Below, one piece after another: positions 55,945 to 64,000 of a DNA stretch of 64,000 nt. The notes under the pieces were generated by a model. The model saw only the letters and a program-made list of their open reading frames with translations. It did no database searches and had not been told where the DNA came from. Every line of letters begins with the position of its first letter. Positions within the stretch are counted from its first letter, which is position 1. This stretch comes from Clostridia bacterium (GTDB lineage: Bacteria; Bacillota; Clostridia; Christensenellales; Christensenellaceae): positions 1-64,000 of the forward strand of contig JAFRTU010000016.1 of the NCBI GenBank assembly GCA_017439085.1. Reading direction: 5' to 3'. Both the position numbers and the translations under genes were made by a program.

Positions 55945-56349
55945 TCAGAACTCTATGACTTCTTCGGATTTCGTGAAACTCGAGATCCTGGCTGTTGCAT
56001 TCCTGAAGTAGTATGCCGCAGTATTTCCGTCTCCCGGCTTATACATCCCCTTGAGGGAAGGATATGCTTCGAGCATGCTCTCCTGCGCTGCCACTCTCTC
56101 CTCTTCCGTGTCGTCCTCCACGAGTTCTCCTGCTATCCTGATCCAGTCTCCGTCCACGCATGCGCAGATCTCCGCTTTCGGATTTGCTTTCAGCTGCTTA
56201 GCTACGGGCTTGACGTTACCCGTCTGGATATACAGTTTCCCGTTATATATATGAGCGGTGCCGAAAGGCCTGACCCTCGGCTGATCTCCTTCTTCAGTGG
56301 CAAGATAGTAGACCTTTGCCTTCTTAAGAAATTCACATACTCTTTCCAT
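55945..56349 (-). CDS. Pyridoxamine 5'-phosphate oxidase-like flavoprotein
   Basis: A 134-residue split-barrel protein. The N-terminal CEFLKKAKVYYLATEEGDQPRVRPFG and the strand LYIQTGNVKPVAKQLKANP (each partly cited) are typical of the small PNPOx-like family, which binds FMN or F420-like cofactors. These are often of unknown function in anaerobes; true vitamin B6 oxidase activity is unlikely at this length. AAGGAAG precedes the ATG. Confidence 0.87.
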   Translation of the reverse strand: MERVCEFLKKAKVYYLATEEGDQPRVRPFGTAHIYNGKLYIQTGNVKPVAKQLKANPKAEICACVDGDWIRIAGELVEDDTEEERVAAQESMLEAYPSLKGMYKPGDGNTAAYYFRNATARISSFTKSEEVIEF

Positions 56350-56465
56350 ATTATCTCTTCCTTTCCTTCATTATTCTCTGTATATATATTCTATCATCAA
56401 CCGTCAGCGTATAGACAGAATATGTGTAAATGAGCATTCGTACAGGCTCTCGCGTCTCTCCAAGG

Positions 56466-56494
56466 TTTATTACAGCATTAAAATGGCATATAAT
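56466..56494 (+). promoter_or_regulatory. Promoter of the rqcH-uvrB-uvrA operon
   Basis: TTTATT (56466-56471), 17 nt and TATAAT (56489-56494), 37 nt before the rqcH start codon. No LexA-type SOS box is apparent nearby. Confidence 0.6.
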
Positions 56495-56530
56495 ATATAG
56501 GTTGAAATGATATAGAATGGGAGAAAATCG

Positions 56531-58264
56531 ATGTCTCTTGACGGTCTTACCCTTAACAGCATAATAAGCGAGCTTCAGGGTCTCATCGAAGCCAGGATCG
56601 AGAAGATATACCAGCCTGCTGTGGATGAGCTCCTCTTCATGCTGCATACGAAAGACGGACGTCAGAGGCTCGTCATATCTGCTTCAGCCTCTGATGCCAG
56701 GATCCACATCACGTCCCATCCGGGAACGAATCCTGAGAAGGCTCCCAATTTCTGCATGCTCCTGAGAAAATATCTTGGATCAGGAAAGATACAGTATATA
56801 AGACAGGACGGACTGGACAGAGTAGTGAGGATGGGGATCTCATCAAAGGATGAGCTAGGTATACTCCGCACCTTTGAACTCGTCACCGAGATCATGGGAC
56901 GGTACAGCAACATCATACTCATAAATGAGGAAGGTGTGGTCATTGACAGCATCAAGCATGTCTCCCTTGACACTTCCAGCAGGCGCCAGGTGCTTCCGGG
57001 CATAAGATATTCCTCTCCTCCTACGGAGAAGGCGGATCCTCTCGACTCGGATGAAGAGGAACTTGGAAAGCTCCTTGCCGGAGCACGCCTTCCAAAAGAC
57101 CTCTACCGTATTCTCGACGGTCTTTCCCCTCAGACCTCTGAGGAACTGACATACAGGATATTCGGTGCCGAAAGCGCAGACATAGATGAGAACAACTGCG
57201 TTATGTTTGCTGTCGCTCTCAGAAAGGAGCTCTTACAGATGCTTTCCAACAGAGAGCCGTGCATACAGTCCGATCAGGACGGAAAGCCTGTGTTCTATTC
57301 CATAGTCCCGTATCATCAGTATCCTGAAAAGACAAGGTCATACCTCACGTCTTCCAATTCCATGCTTGACGAGTTCTACTACAGGAGGACGGCCATGGAG
57401 GAGTTCAGGAAGGAAAAGAGCGCTCTTGACAAGATACTGCGGAAGAATACGGCAAAGCTGGAAAAGCGTATCTCCATATACATGGAATCAATGAACGGGG
57501 AAGACAGGATAAAGGATAACCTTCTCATGGGCGAGCTCCTCTCCGCTAATCTCTACAGGATAAAGAGAGGCGCATCATATGCGGATGTGACCGACTACTA
57601 TACCGGCGAGGAGAAGAGGATCCCCCTCGATCCCGCGGTCTCCCCTTCCCAGAACGTCAACAGATTTTTCCGGAAGGCTCAGAAGCTCAAGAATGCCATG
57701 AAGATCTCCAGGGAATACTATGAGAAGGAGAAGCCGGAACTCGACTATCTCTATTCCCTCTCATATGACCTCGACAGATCCGAGGACATGGAAGACCTGT
57801 CCGAGATCAGGAACGAGCTCATAAGATACGGGTATATAGAGACAAGGAAAAAGGAAAAACAAAAGAACATCGATCCCCTCTCTAGGCCTCTCGTTTTCAG
57901 GACCACTGACGGCATGAGGATAATGGCAGGCAGGAACAGCCGTCAGAATGACTCTCTCACCATGAGAGTCGCAGAAGATGAAGACGTCTGGTTCCACGTC
58001 AAGAGTTCCCAGGGCTCCCACGTCATACTGTTTACCGGAGGAAATGCCCCGTCCGAAAGGGACATATTCGAGGCAGCGGTGATAGCCGCAACGAATTCCG
58101 GTTCAAAGAACTCCTCTAAAGTAGAGATCGACTATACTGAAAGAAAGAATGTCTGGAAGGCGAACGGTGCCAAGCCGGGAATGGTGCTGTACAGAAAGTA
58201 CCACACCATCATAGTGGACCCGGATACCGCTCTCTGTGACAGATTAAGATATACTGAGATATGA
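56531..58264 (+). CDS. rqcH: Ribosome quality-control factor RqcH (NFACT family)
   Basis: A 577-residue NFACT protein, once called fibronectin-binding. It has an N-terminal NFACT-N domain with the DGLDRVVRM block, a helix-hairpin-helix/coiled-coil middle, and a C-terminal NFACT-R domain with [16 protein letters not shown]. In bacteria RqcH binds obstructed 50S subunits and adds alanine tails for degradation. It overlaps uvrB by ATGA, which couples ribosome rescue and excision repair in one transcript. Confidence 0.94.
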   Translation: MSLDGLTLNSIISELQGLIEARIEKIYQPAVDELLFMLHTKDGRQRLVISASASDARIHITSHPGTNPEKAPNFCMLLRKYLGSGKIQYIRQDGLDRVVRMGISSKDELGILRTFELVTEIMGRYSNIILINEEGVVIDSIKHVSLDTSSRRQVLPGIRYSSPPTEKADPLDSDEEELGKLLAGARLPKDLYRILDGLSPQTSEELTYRIFGAESADIDENNCVMFAVALRKELLQMLSNREPCIQSDQDGKPVFYSIVPYHQYPEKTRSYLTSSNSMLDEFYYRRTAMEEFRKEKSALDKILRKNTAKLEKRISIYMESMNGEDRIKDNLLMGELLSANLYRIKRGASYADVTDYYTGEEKRIPLDPAVSPSQNVNRFFRKAQKLKNAMKISREYYEKEKPELDYLYSLSYDLDRSEDMEDLSEIRNELIRYGYIETRKKEKQKNIDPLSRPLVFRTTDGMRIMAGRNSRQNDSLTMRVAEDEDVWFHVKSSQGSHVILFTGGNAPSERDIFEAAVIAATNSGSKNSSKVEIDYTERKNVWKANGAKPGMVLYRKYHTIIVDPDTALCDRLRYTEI

Positions 58265-60231
58265 AAGACAGATTCGTACTGAGTTCACAATATGCTCCTG
58301 CAGGCGATCAGCCCCAGGCAATAGAAAAGCTTGCAAAGGGCATCATAGACGGCAAGAAGAGCCAGGTGCTCCTCGGTGTCACGGGTTCCGGAAAGACCTT
58401 CACCATGGCGAACATCATAGAGAAGGTCCAGAAGCCTACCCTAATACTTGCCCATAACAAGACCCTCGCGGCTCAGCTGTGCAGCGAGTTCAAGGAGTAC
58501 TTCCCTGACAATGCGGTGGAGTTCTTCGTCTCCTACTATGACTACTATCAGCCCGAGGCATATATAGAGAAGAGAGACCTGTATATAGAAAAGGATTCAT
58601 CCATGAACGAGGAGATCGACAGGATGAGACACTCGGCTACTTCAGCTCTTCTCGAAAGAAGGGATGTCATAGTCGTTGCAAGTGTTTCCTGCATCTACGG
58701 CATCGGTGCTCCCGAGGACTATAAGGAAGCCGTCGTCACCCTGAGAAAGGGCCAGGAGATCGACATGAACGAGCTCATGGACAGGCTCATATCCATAAAC
58801 TTCAAGAGGAACGACATAGAGTTCAACAGAGGCTGCTTCAGAGTCAGAGGCGATACCCTTGAGGTGTTCCCCATGAGCGGGCAGTCGAAGGCCCTCAGGA
58901 TAGAGTTCTTCGGGGACGAGATCGACAGGATACTGGAGACCGATGCTCTCACCGGAAAGCCGATACAGATAGTAGACTACGTGATGATCTTCCCCGCCAC
59001 CCACTACGCCATAGGTCATGAGAAGATCCTCTCAAAGCTCCCGGAAATAAGGGAGGACATGGTGAAGCAGGCAGAATACTTCCGTGAGAACGGAAAGCTC
59101 CTCGAGGCTGAAAGGATACTTCAGAGGACCACATACGACATAGAGATGCTCCAGGAGATCGGCTCCTGCCCGGGCATAGAGAACTATTCGAGATATTTTG
59201 ACGGAAGGAAGCCGGGCGAACCGCCCTACACTCTCATGGACTTCTTCCCGGATGACTACCTGCTCATCGTCGATGAGTCACACGTGACCCTCCCCCAGGT
59301 GAGAGGTATGTACAACGGAGACCATTCGAGAAAAGAGATGCTGATCAAGTACGGTTTCCGCCTTCCTGCAGCTGCGGACAACAGGCCTCTCAAGTTCGAT
59401 GAGTTCAATGAGAGGATAAATCAGGCGATCTATTGTTCGGCTACCCCTGCTCCTTATGAGAGAGAGCTGTCAGAGGGCAACATAGTGGAACAGATAGTAA
59501 GACCTACAGGTCTCGTGGATCCTGAGGTGATCATCCGTCCTGTAACGAACCAGCTTGACGATCTTCTGGGTGAGATAAAGGAAGTCACCGCCAAGGGCTT
59601 CAGGGTACTCGTTACCACTCTTACGAAAAAACTGGCCGAGAGGCTCACCGACTATCTCGGAGAGATGGGGATCAACGTGAGATACATGCACTCCGACATA
59701 GATACCATCGAGAGGATAGACATAATAAGAGGACTGAGGCTCGGCGAATTCGATGTGCTCGTGGGCATCAACCTCTTAAGGGAGGGCCTCGATATCCCTG
59801 AAGTGGCTCTCGTAGCCATACTGGACGCCGACAAGGAAGGCTTCCTCAGAAATGAGACTTCCCTCATACAGACCATAGGAAGGGCTGCAAGGAACGCTGA
59901 AGGAAGAGTCATACTGTATGCCGATGTCATGACCGATTCCATAAAGAAGGCGGTCGGAGAGACCAACAGGAGACGGAAGCTCCAGCAGGAATTCAATGAA
60001 GTTCATGGAATAACACCAAAGACCATCATAAAGGCAGTCGCTGACAACATGAACCTCGCCCACGACGCTGCCGAGGCGGAGGCAGAGAAGATAATAGGCG
60101 CTTCTTCCGACGTAAACGAGAAGCGCATCCAGATACTCGAACAGCAGATGAAGGAGGCTGCGGCAGCTCTTGAATTCGAGATTGCGGCCATACTTCGTGA
60201 TAAGATAAAGGAACTCAAGAAACAGAAATAA
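58261..60231 (+). CDS. uvrB: Excinuclease ABC subunit B
   Basis: A 656-residue UvrB, the damage-verification helicase of nucleotide excision repair. It has Walker [11 protein letters not shown], the beta-hairpin region [20 protein letters not shown] (20 residues), DESHVTLPQ (Walker B/DEAD), [15 protein letters not shown] and QTIGRAARN. The C-terminal UVR motif [19 protein letters not shown] binds UvrC. No uvrC is in this window. Confidence 0.99.
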   Translation: MKDRFVLSSQYAPAGDQPQAIEKLAKGIIDGKKSQVLLGVTGSGKTFTMANIIEKVQKPTLILAHNKTLAAQLCSEFKEYFPDNAVEFFVSYYDYYQPEAYIEKRDLYIEKDSSMNEEIDRMRHSATSALLERRDVIVVASVSCIYGIGAPEDYKEAVVTLRKGQEIDMNELMDRLISINFKRNDIEFNRGCFRVRGDTLEVFPMSGQSKALRIEFFGDEIDRILETDALTGKPIQIVDYVMIFPATHYAIGHEKILSKLPEIREDMVKQAEYFRENGKLLEAERILQRTTYDIEMLQEIGSCPGIENYSRYFDGRKPGEPPYTLMDFFPDDYLLIVDESHVTLPQVRGMYNGDHSRKEMLIKYGFRLPAAADNRPLKFDEFNERINQAIYCSATPAPYERELSEGNIVEQIVRPTGLVDPEVIIRPVTNQLDDLLGEIKEVTAKGFRVLVTTLTKKLAERLTDYLGEMGINVRYMHSDIDTIERIDIIRGLRLGEFDVLVGINLLREGLDIPEVALVAILDADKEGFLRNETSLIQTIGRAARNAEGRVILYADVMTDSIKKAVGETNRRRKLQQEFNEVHGITPKTIIKAVADNMNLAHDAAEAEAEKIIGASSDVNEKRIQILEQQMKEAAAALEFEIAAILRDKIKELKKQK

Positions 60232-60243
60232 CGGAGAAGAACA

Positions 60244-63081
60244 TTGGAAGATTTTTTGAAGATAAGAGGAGCAAGAGAACATAATCTCAAGAGCATAAAC
60301 CTCGACATCCCGAGGAACAAGCTCGTGGTATTCACGGGGCTGTCAGGCAGCGGGAAGTCTTCCCTCGCTTTTGATACCATATATGCCGAAGGACAGAGGC
60401 GTTATGTGGAATCCCTCTCCTCATATGCGAGGATGTTCCTCGGACAGATGGAGAAGCCCAACATGGATTCGATAGAAGGGCTCTCCCCTGCCATATCCAT
60501 AGACCAGAAGACCACGAGCAGGAACCCGAGGTCCACGGTAGGTACCGTCACTGAAGTGCAGGACTACTTCAGGATACTTTATGCCAACGCAGGCATCCCT
60601 CACTGTCCGAAATGCGGAAGACCGATCGAGAAACAGTCCGTGGACCAGATGCTTTCCACCATACTCTCTCAGGGAGAGGGTGACAGGATAATACTCTACT
60701 CCCCTGTCATAAGGGCAAAGAAGGGCGAGCACAAGAAGGTGTTCGAACAGCTCCAGAAGAGCGGTTACTCTAGAGTGAGAGTCGACGGAGTCCAGCACAT
60801 GCTGGATGAGGAGATCGAGCTTGAGAAGAACAACAAGCATACCATAGATGCCGTGATAGACAGGCTGCGCATCAGAAACGACATAGAGAGAAGGCTCTCC
60901 GATTCCCTTGAGACGGCACTCAAGCTCTCTGGAGGACTTGCCATAGTCCAGAATACGGATACGGGAGAGGAGTATCTCTTCAATGAGTATTATTCATGCC
61001 CCGAGTGCGGTATCAGTATAGAGGAGCTTTCTCCAAGGATGTTCTCCTTCAACTCCCCCTTCGGCGCATGTCCCGAATGCACGGGCCTCGGAATGCTTCT
61101 TAAGATAGATGAGAGTTCCCTCATATCCAACAGGGACCTCTCCATTGAAGAAGGAGCCGTCAAGTACTCAGGATGGAACATATCAGGCCTGTATAAGTGG
61201 GACTATCACAGGGTAAGATCCACTGCTGAGCATTACGGCTTCTCTGTAAAGACTCCGTGGAAGGATCTCAGGGAAGAGGACAGACGCCACATACTATACG
61301 GCAGCGAAGGTGAAGTCATCACCATGTCATATACACACGGAGATGAGACCGAAACATATAAAAAGGAATTCGAAGGCATCATACCGATGCTGGAGAGACG
61401 ATTCAGGGAAACCGATTCCGAGGGAGTGAAGGCTGAGATACAGAGATACATGTATGAGTGTCCGTGTCCATCCTGCAAGGGAAAGAGATACAGACCCGAG
61501 ACCCTTGCCGTCACTATCAATGACAAGAACATCGCTGAGCTCTCAGATATGAGTATAGTGGACTGCAAGGACTTCCTGAACAATCTTACTCTAAACACCA
61601 AGCAGAGAGCCGTTGCCGACAGGATCCTCAAGGAACTGAATGCAAGACTCGACTTCATGATAAACGTCGGACTCGGATACCTCACCCTCTCAAGATCCGC
61701 GGTATCTCTTTCAGGAGGAGAAGCTCAGAGGATAAGGCTTGCGACCCAGATAGGATCCGGACTCGTGGGAGTCCTGTACATACTGGACGAACCGAGCATA
61801 GGACTCCATCAGAGGGACAATCAGAGACTTCTCGATTCCCTCAAGGGACTGAGAGATCTTGGAAATACCCTTATAGTAGTGGAACATGACGAGGATACTA
61901 TTCGCCAGGCCGATTATGTCGTCGACATCGGTCCAAGAGCCGGAGAACACGGCGGAGAGGTCGTTGCTGCAGGAACTCCGGAAGAGATAATGGCATGTGA
62001 GGATTCCATCACCGGAGATTATCTCTCGGGAAGAAAGACCATTCCCGTCCCCAGAAAGAGACGCCCCATAGAGAAGGGATACATAGAGATAAAGGGAGCA
62101 CAGGAGAACAACCTCAAGAAGATCAACGTTAAGTTCCCTGTCGGAGTCATAACCGCAGTAACCGGTGTGTCCGGGAGCGGAAAATCCACTCTCGTAAATG
62201 AGATACTGTATAAGGCCAGTGCCAGGATCCTGAATGACAGCAAGGAAAGACCCGGCAAATACAGGGAGATCAACGGTCTCGAGAAGATAGACAAGGTCAT
62301 AAACATCGACCAGTCCCCCATCGGAAGGACTCCGAGATCCAACCCGGCCACATACACAGGAGTATTCGACTTCATAAGAGATCTGTTCGCAATGTCCCCG
62401 GATGCCAAGTCAAGAGGATATGAAAAATCCAGATTCTCCTTCAATGTCAAGGGCGGAAGATGTGAGGCCTGCAAAGGTGACGGGATCATAAAGATAGGCA
62501 TGAGCTTCCTCCCCGACGTATACGTGCCCTGTGAAGTCTGCAAGGGAAAGAGATATACGAGAGAGACTCTTGAAGTCAAGTATAAGGGAAAGAACATCTA
62601 TGAGGTCCTCGACATGACTGTCGAAGAGGCATACGACTTCTTCAAAAGCATTCCGAGGATCGAACCCATCCTGAAGATATTAAAGGACGTCGGTCTCACA
62701 TATATCAAGCTGGGCCAGCCTTCCACCACTCTTTCAGGCGGTGAGGCCCAGAGGATAAAGCTTGCCACGTATCTCTCTAAGAGACAGACCGGAAACACGC
62801 TGTTCATACTGGACGAGCCTACCACGGGACTTCACAGCCATGACGTTAAGAAGCTGATCGCGATACTGGACAGACTGGCTGATTTCGGCAACACCATAAT
62901 AGTGATCGAGCATAACCTCGACATCATAAAGTGCGCAGACTATATCGTCGACCTCGGACCCGAGGGCGGAGATGCAGGAGGAAAAGTAATAGCCAAGGGT
63001 ACTCCCGAGGAGGTCGCAAAGACTGAAGGAAGTGCCACGGGCGTATTCCTGAAAAGGATATTCGATAAGGAGAAGAAATGA
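60244..63081 (+). CDS. uvrA: Excinuclease ABC subunit A
   Basis: A 945-residue UvrA, the damage-recognition ATPase. It has two ABC modules: GLSGSGKSS with [14 protein letters not shown], and GVSGSGKST with [14 protein letters not shown]. Zinc-binding Cys sets include CPECG...CPEC near 250-280 and CEACKGDG...CEVCKGKRY near 740. Initiation is at TTG (60244), preceded by ACGGAGAAG; the length matches the family without extension. It overlaps the following lipoprotein gene by ATGA. Confidence 0.99.
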   Translation: MEDFLKIRGAREHNLKSINLDIPRNKLVVFTGLSGSGKSSLAFDTIYAEGQRRYVESLSSYARMFLGQMEKPNMDSIEGLSPAISIDQKTTSRNPRSTVGTVTEVQDYFRILYANAGIPHCPKCGRPIEKQSVDQMLSTILSQGEGDRIILYSPVIRAKKGEHKKVFEQLQKSGYSRVRVDGVQHMLDEEIELEKNNKHTIDAVIDRLRIRNDIERRLSDSLETALKLSGGLAIVQNTDTGEEYLFNEYYSCPECGISIEELSPRMFSFNSPFGACPECTGLGMLLKIDESSLISNRDLSIEEGAVKYSGWNISGLYKWDYHRVRSTAEHYGFSVKTPWKDLREEDRRHILYGSEGEVITMSYTHGDETETYKKEFEGIIPMLERRFRETDSEGVKAEIQRYMYECPCPSCKGKRYRPETLAVTINDKNIAELSDMSIVDCKDFLNNLTLNTKQRAVADRILKELNARLDFMINVGLGYLTLSRSAVSLSGGEAQRIRLATQIGSGLVGVLYILDEPSIGLHQRDNQRLLDSLKGLRDLGNTLIVVEHDEDTIRQADYVVDIGPRAGEHGGEVVAAGTPEEIMACEDSITGDYLSGRKTIPVPRKRRPIEKGYIEIKGAQENNLKKINVKFPVGVITAVTGVSGSGKSTLVNEILYKASARILNDSKERPGKYREINGLEKIDKVINIDQSPIGRTPRSNPATYTGVFDFIRDLFAMSPDAKSRGYEKSRFSFNVKGGRCEACKGDGIIKIGMSFLPDVYVPCEVCKGKRYTRETLEVKYKGKNIYEVLDMTVEEAYDFFKSIPRIEPILKILKDVGLTYIKLGQPSTTLSGGEAQRIKLATYLSKRQTGNTLFILDEPTTGLHSHDVKKLIAILDRLADFGNTIIVIEHNLDIIKCADYIVDLGPEGGDAGGKVIAKGTPEEVAKTEGSATGVFLKRIFDKEKK

Positions 63082-63707
63082 AAAGGTTTCTGATCATCAT
63101 GCTAAGCATAATGCTGCTCATGTGCGTGAGCTCATGTTCAAGCAAGAGCAGGATAGATAAGCTCGATGACAACGATCCCCTGCTCACGGCAGACGGAAAG
63201 GTGCTCATGACGGCCGGAGAATTCAGGCATCTCATGACCGAACAGGAACTCTCCAAGGAATTTCTCGGCACCGAGACCAAAAAGGAAAAGGATCTGTTCA
63301 TTTATCAGGCAGAGCTTGCTCTTCTCTCCTATTTTGCTGAACAAAATGGCATAGAATACGACAAAAGCCTTCTGGAAGAGGAATATGACGCCCATCTCTA
63401 TGAGATACAGGATGAAACTGCTTATCCGGGACAGCTGGCATTCTACACCGCACTGAAAAAAGAGTTCCGGATGACCGCCTCCGAGATGAAGGAGTGGTCT
63501 GTTTCCCAGTCATACAAGGATTACAACATGAAACAGCTGATAGCAGACATAGCAGAGATATACGGCAATATTACTGATGGAAGCATAATGAAGGAATACA
63601 TACAGAGTAATCTCCTCTTTATGACGGAAGAGGCAGATCTCACCATCGGCTATCCAGGTGTTGCTTCCACCGATTTTACCTATAACGAGATACTGGAGAT
63701 GAACTGA
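63078..63707 (+). CDS. Putative lipoprotein, function unknown
   Basis: A 209-residue protein with a lipoprotein signal: KR, a hydrophobic stretch [10 protein letters not shown] and the lipobox VSSC (Cys20). The mature part is acidic and helical. Segments such as [23 protein letters not shown] and [22 protein letters not shown] (partly cited) recall the N-terminal helices of SurA/PrsA-type foldases, but no prolyl isomerase domain follows. It may be a chaperone-like remnant or a new family. It is translationally coupled to uvrA. Confidence 0.8.
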   Translation: MKRFLIIMLSIMLLMCVSSCSSKSRIDKLDDNDPLLTADGKVLMTAGEFRHLMTEQELSKEFLGTETKKEKDLFIYQAELALLSYFAEQNGIEYDKSLLEEEYDAHLYEIQDETAYPGQLAFYTALKKEFRMTASEMKEWSVSQSYKDYNMKQLIADIAEIYGNITDGSIMKEYIQSNLLFMTEEADLTIGYPGVASTDFTYNEILEMN

Positions 63708-63708
63708 A

Positions 63709-64000
63709 ATGACAAAACTTAAGGAACTGGAATGTTTCGTCTTCGATATGGACGGAACGGTGTATCTTGGGGAAGAGGTCATACCTGGAGCTATCGAGCT
63801 TCTGGATGAGATAGAGCGTCAGGGAAAGCGCTTCTTTTTCTTCACCAACAATTCCTCCAAATCTCCCATGAGCTATGTGGAAAAGCTCATTCGTCTCGGA
63901 TTCCATGACATCGGAAGGGACAAGATCCTCACTTCCGGAGATGTGATGATAGATTTTCTTAAGAAGCTCTACCCTGCTCCGAAGATCTACCTCTCAGGCA
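63709..64000 (+). CDS. HAD-IIA family phosphatase (3' end outside window)
   Basis: The first 97 residues of a NagD/pNPPase-like HAD hydrolase. They contain the nucleophile motif FVFDMDGTVYLGEEVIPGA (Asp14, Asp16), and the second motif FFTNNSSKSP. Substrates in this class are sugar phosphates, nucleotides or pyridoxal phosphate. It begins one base after the lipoprotein stop, so it belongs to the same operon. It is cut by the window edge. Confidence 0.93.
   Translation, partial: MTKLKELECFVFDMDGTVYLGEEVIPGAIELLDEIERQGKRFFFFTNNSSKSPMSYVEKLIRLGFHDIGRDKILTSGDVMIDFLKKLYPAPKIYLSG

Overview
This window comes from a bacterial chromosome, most likely a fermentative member of the Bacillota (Clostridia-like). 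The clues are an hrcA-grpE-dnaK-dnaJ operon behind a perfect CIRCE operator, group II ECF vitamin transporters, a DegV lipid-binding protein, an RqcH homologue, a type III pantothenate kinase, purine-rich Shine-Dalgarno sites before nearly every gene and sigma-A type promoters. GC content is moderate, with heavy use of ATA and AGG/AGA codons. I see no rRNA, tRNA, CRISPR array, insertion sequence or prophage. Genus cannot be fixed from the sequence alone.

Layout. 1-5532 (-): the N-terminal 1844 codons of a giant exported repeat protein that runs off the left edge. 5.8-9.6 kb (-): two paralogous esterases, a GNAT acetyltransferase, YebC and a phosphopantetheinyl transferase. 9.8-12.7 kb (+): a class A penicillin-binding protein. 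12.8-19.6 kb (-): an S41 protease-like protein without its catalytic pair, a uracil-DNA glycosylase-like protein, recR-ybaB-dnaX, DegV and glutamate dehydrogenase. 19.8-21.3 kb (+): NAD(P)HX repair enzyme. 21.3-28.3 kb (-): ECF S component-coaX-hom, fumarase, lactate dehydrogenase with a long leader, a DeoR-type regulator and a flavin reductase. 28.5-31.1 kb (+): asparaginase and two more esterases. 31.1-35.8 kb (-): the heat-shock operon. 36.1-37.6 kb (-): an AT-rich island with an XRE regulator and an AbiEii-type nucleotidyltransferase interrupted by an in-frame stop. 37.7-46 kb (-): transketolase, SEC-C protein-lepA-hemW, and the overlapping rph-rdgB-yfcE-birA operon. 46.0-49.4 kb (-): a zinc-ribbon membrane protein, a broken Hpt gene, a condensation-like acyltransferase and an alpha/beta hydrolase. 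49.5-55.9 kb (+): a structured leader followed by a complete ECF transporter (S, fused A-A, T), an M20 peptidase and two tandem SAM-cleaving DUF62 enzymes. 56.5-64 kb (+): rqcH-uvrB-uvrA, a small lipoprotein and a partial HAD phosphatase.

How it fits together. Most of the window is housekeeping: DNA repair and recombination (uvrA, uvrB, recR, dnaX, UDG-like), protein quality control (dnaK system, rqcH), translation (lepA), RNA and nucleotide hygiene (rph, rdgB, nnr) and amino-acid fermentation (gdhA, ansA, hom, M20 peptidase, ldh, fumC). The parts that deserve attention are the ECF/M20/SAM-hydrolase operon with its folded leader, the S41 pseudoprotease, the hydrolase/acyltransferase/zinc-ribbon cluster with a decayed Hpt gene, the disrupted toxin gene and the leader of the giant surface protein. 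No feature here is proven to be a new system; the ECF/SAM-hydrolase operon is the best candidate.
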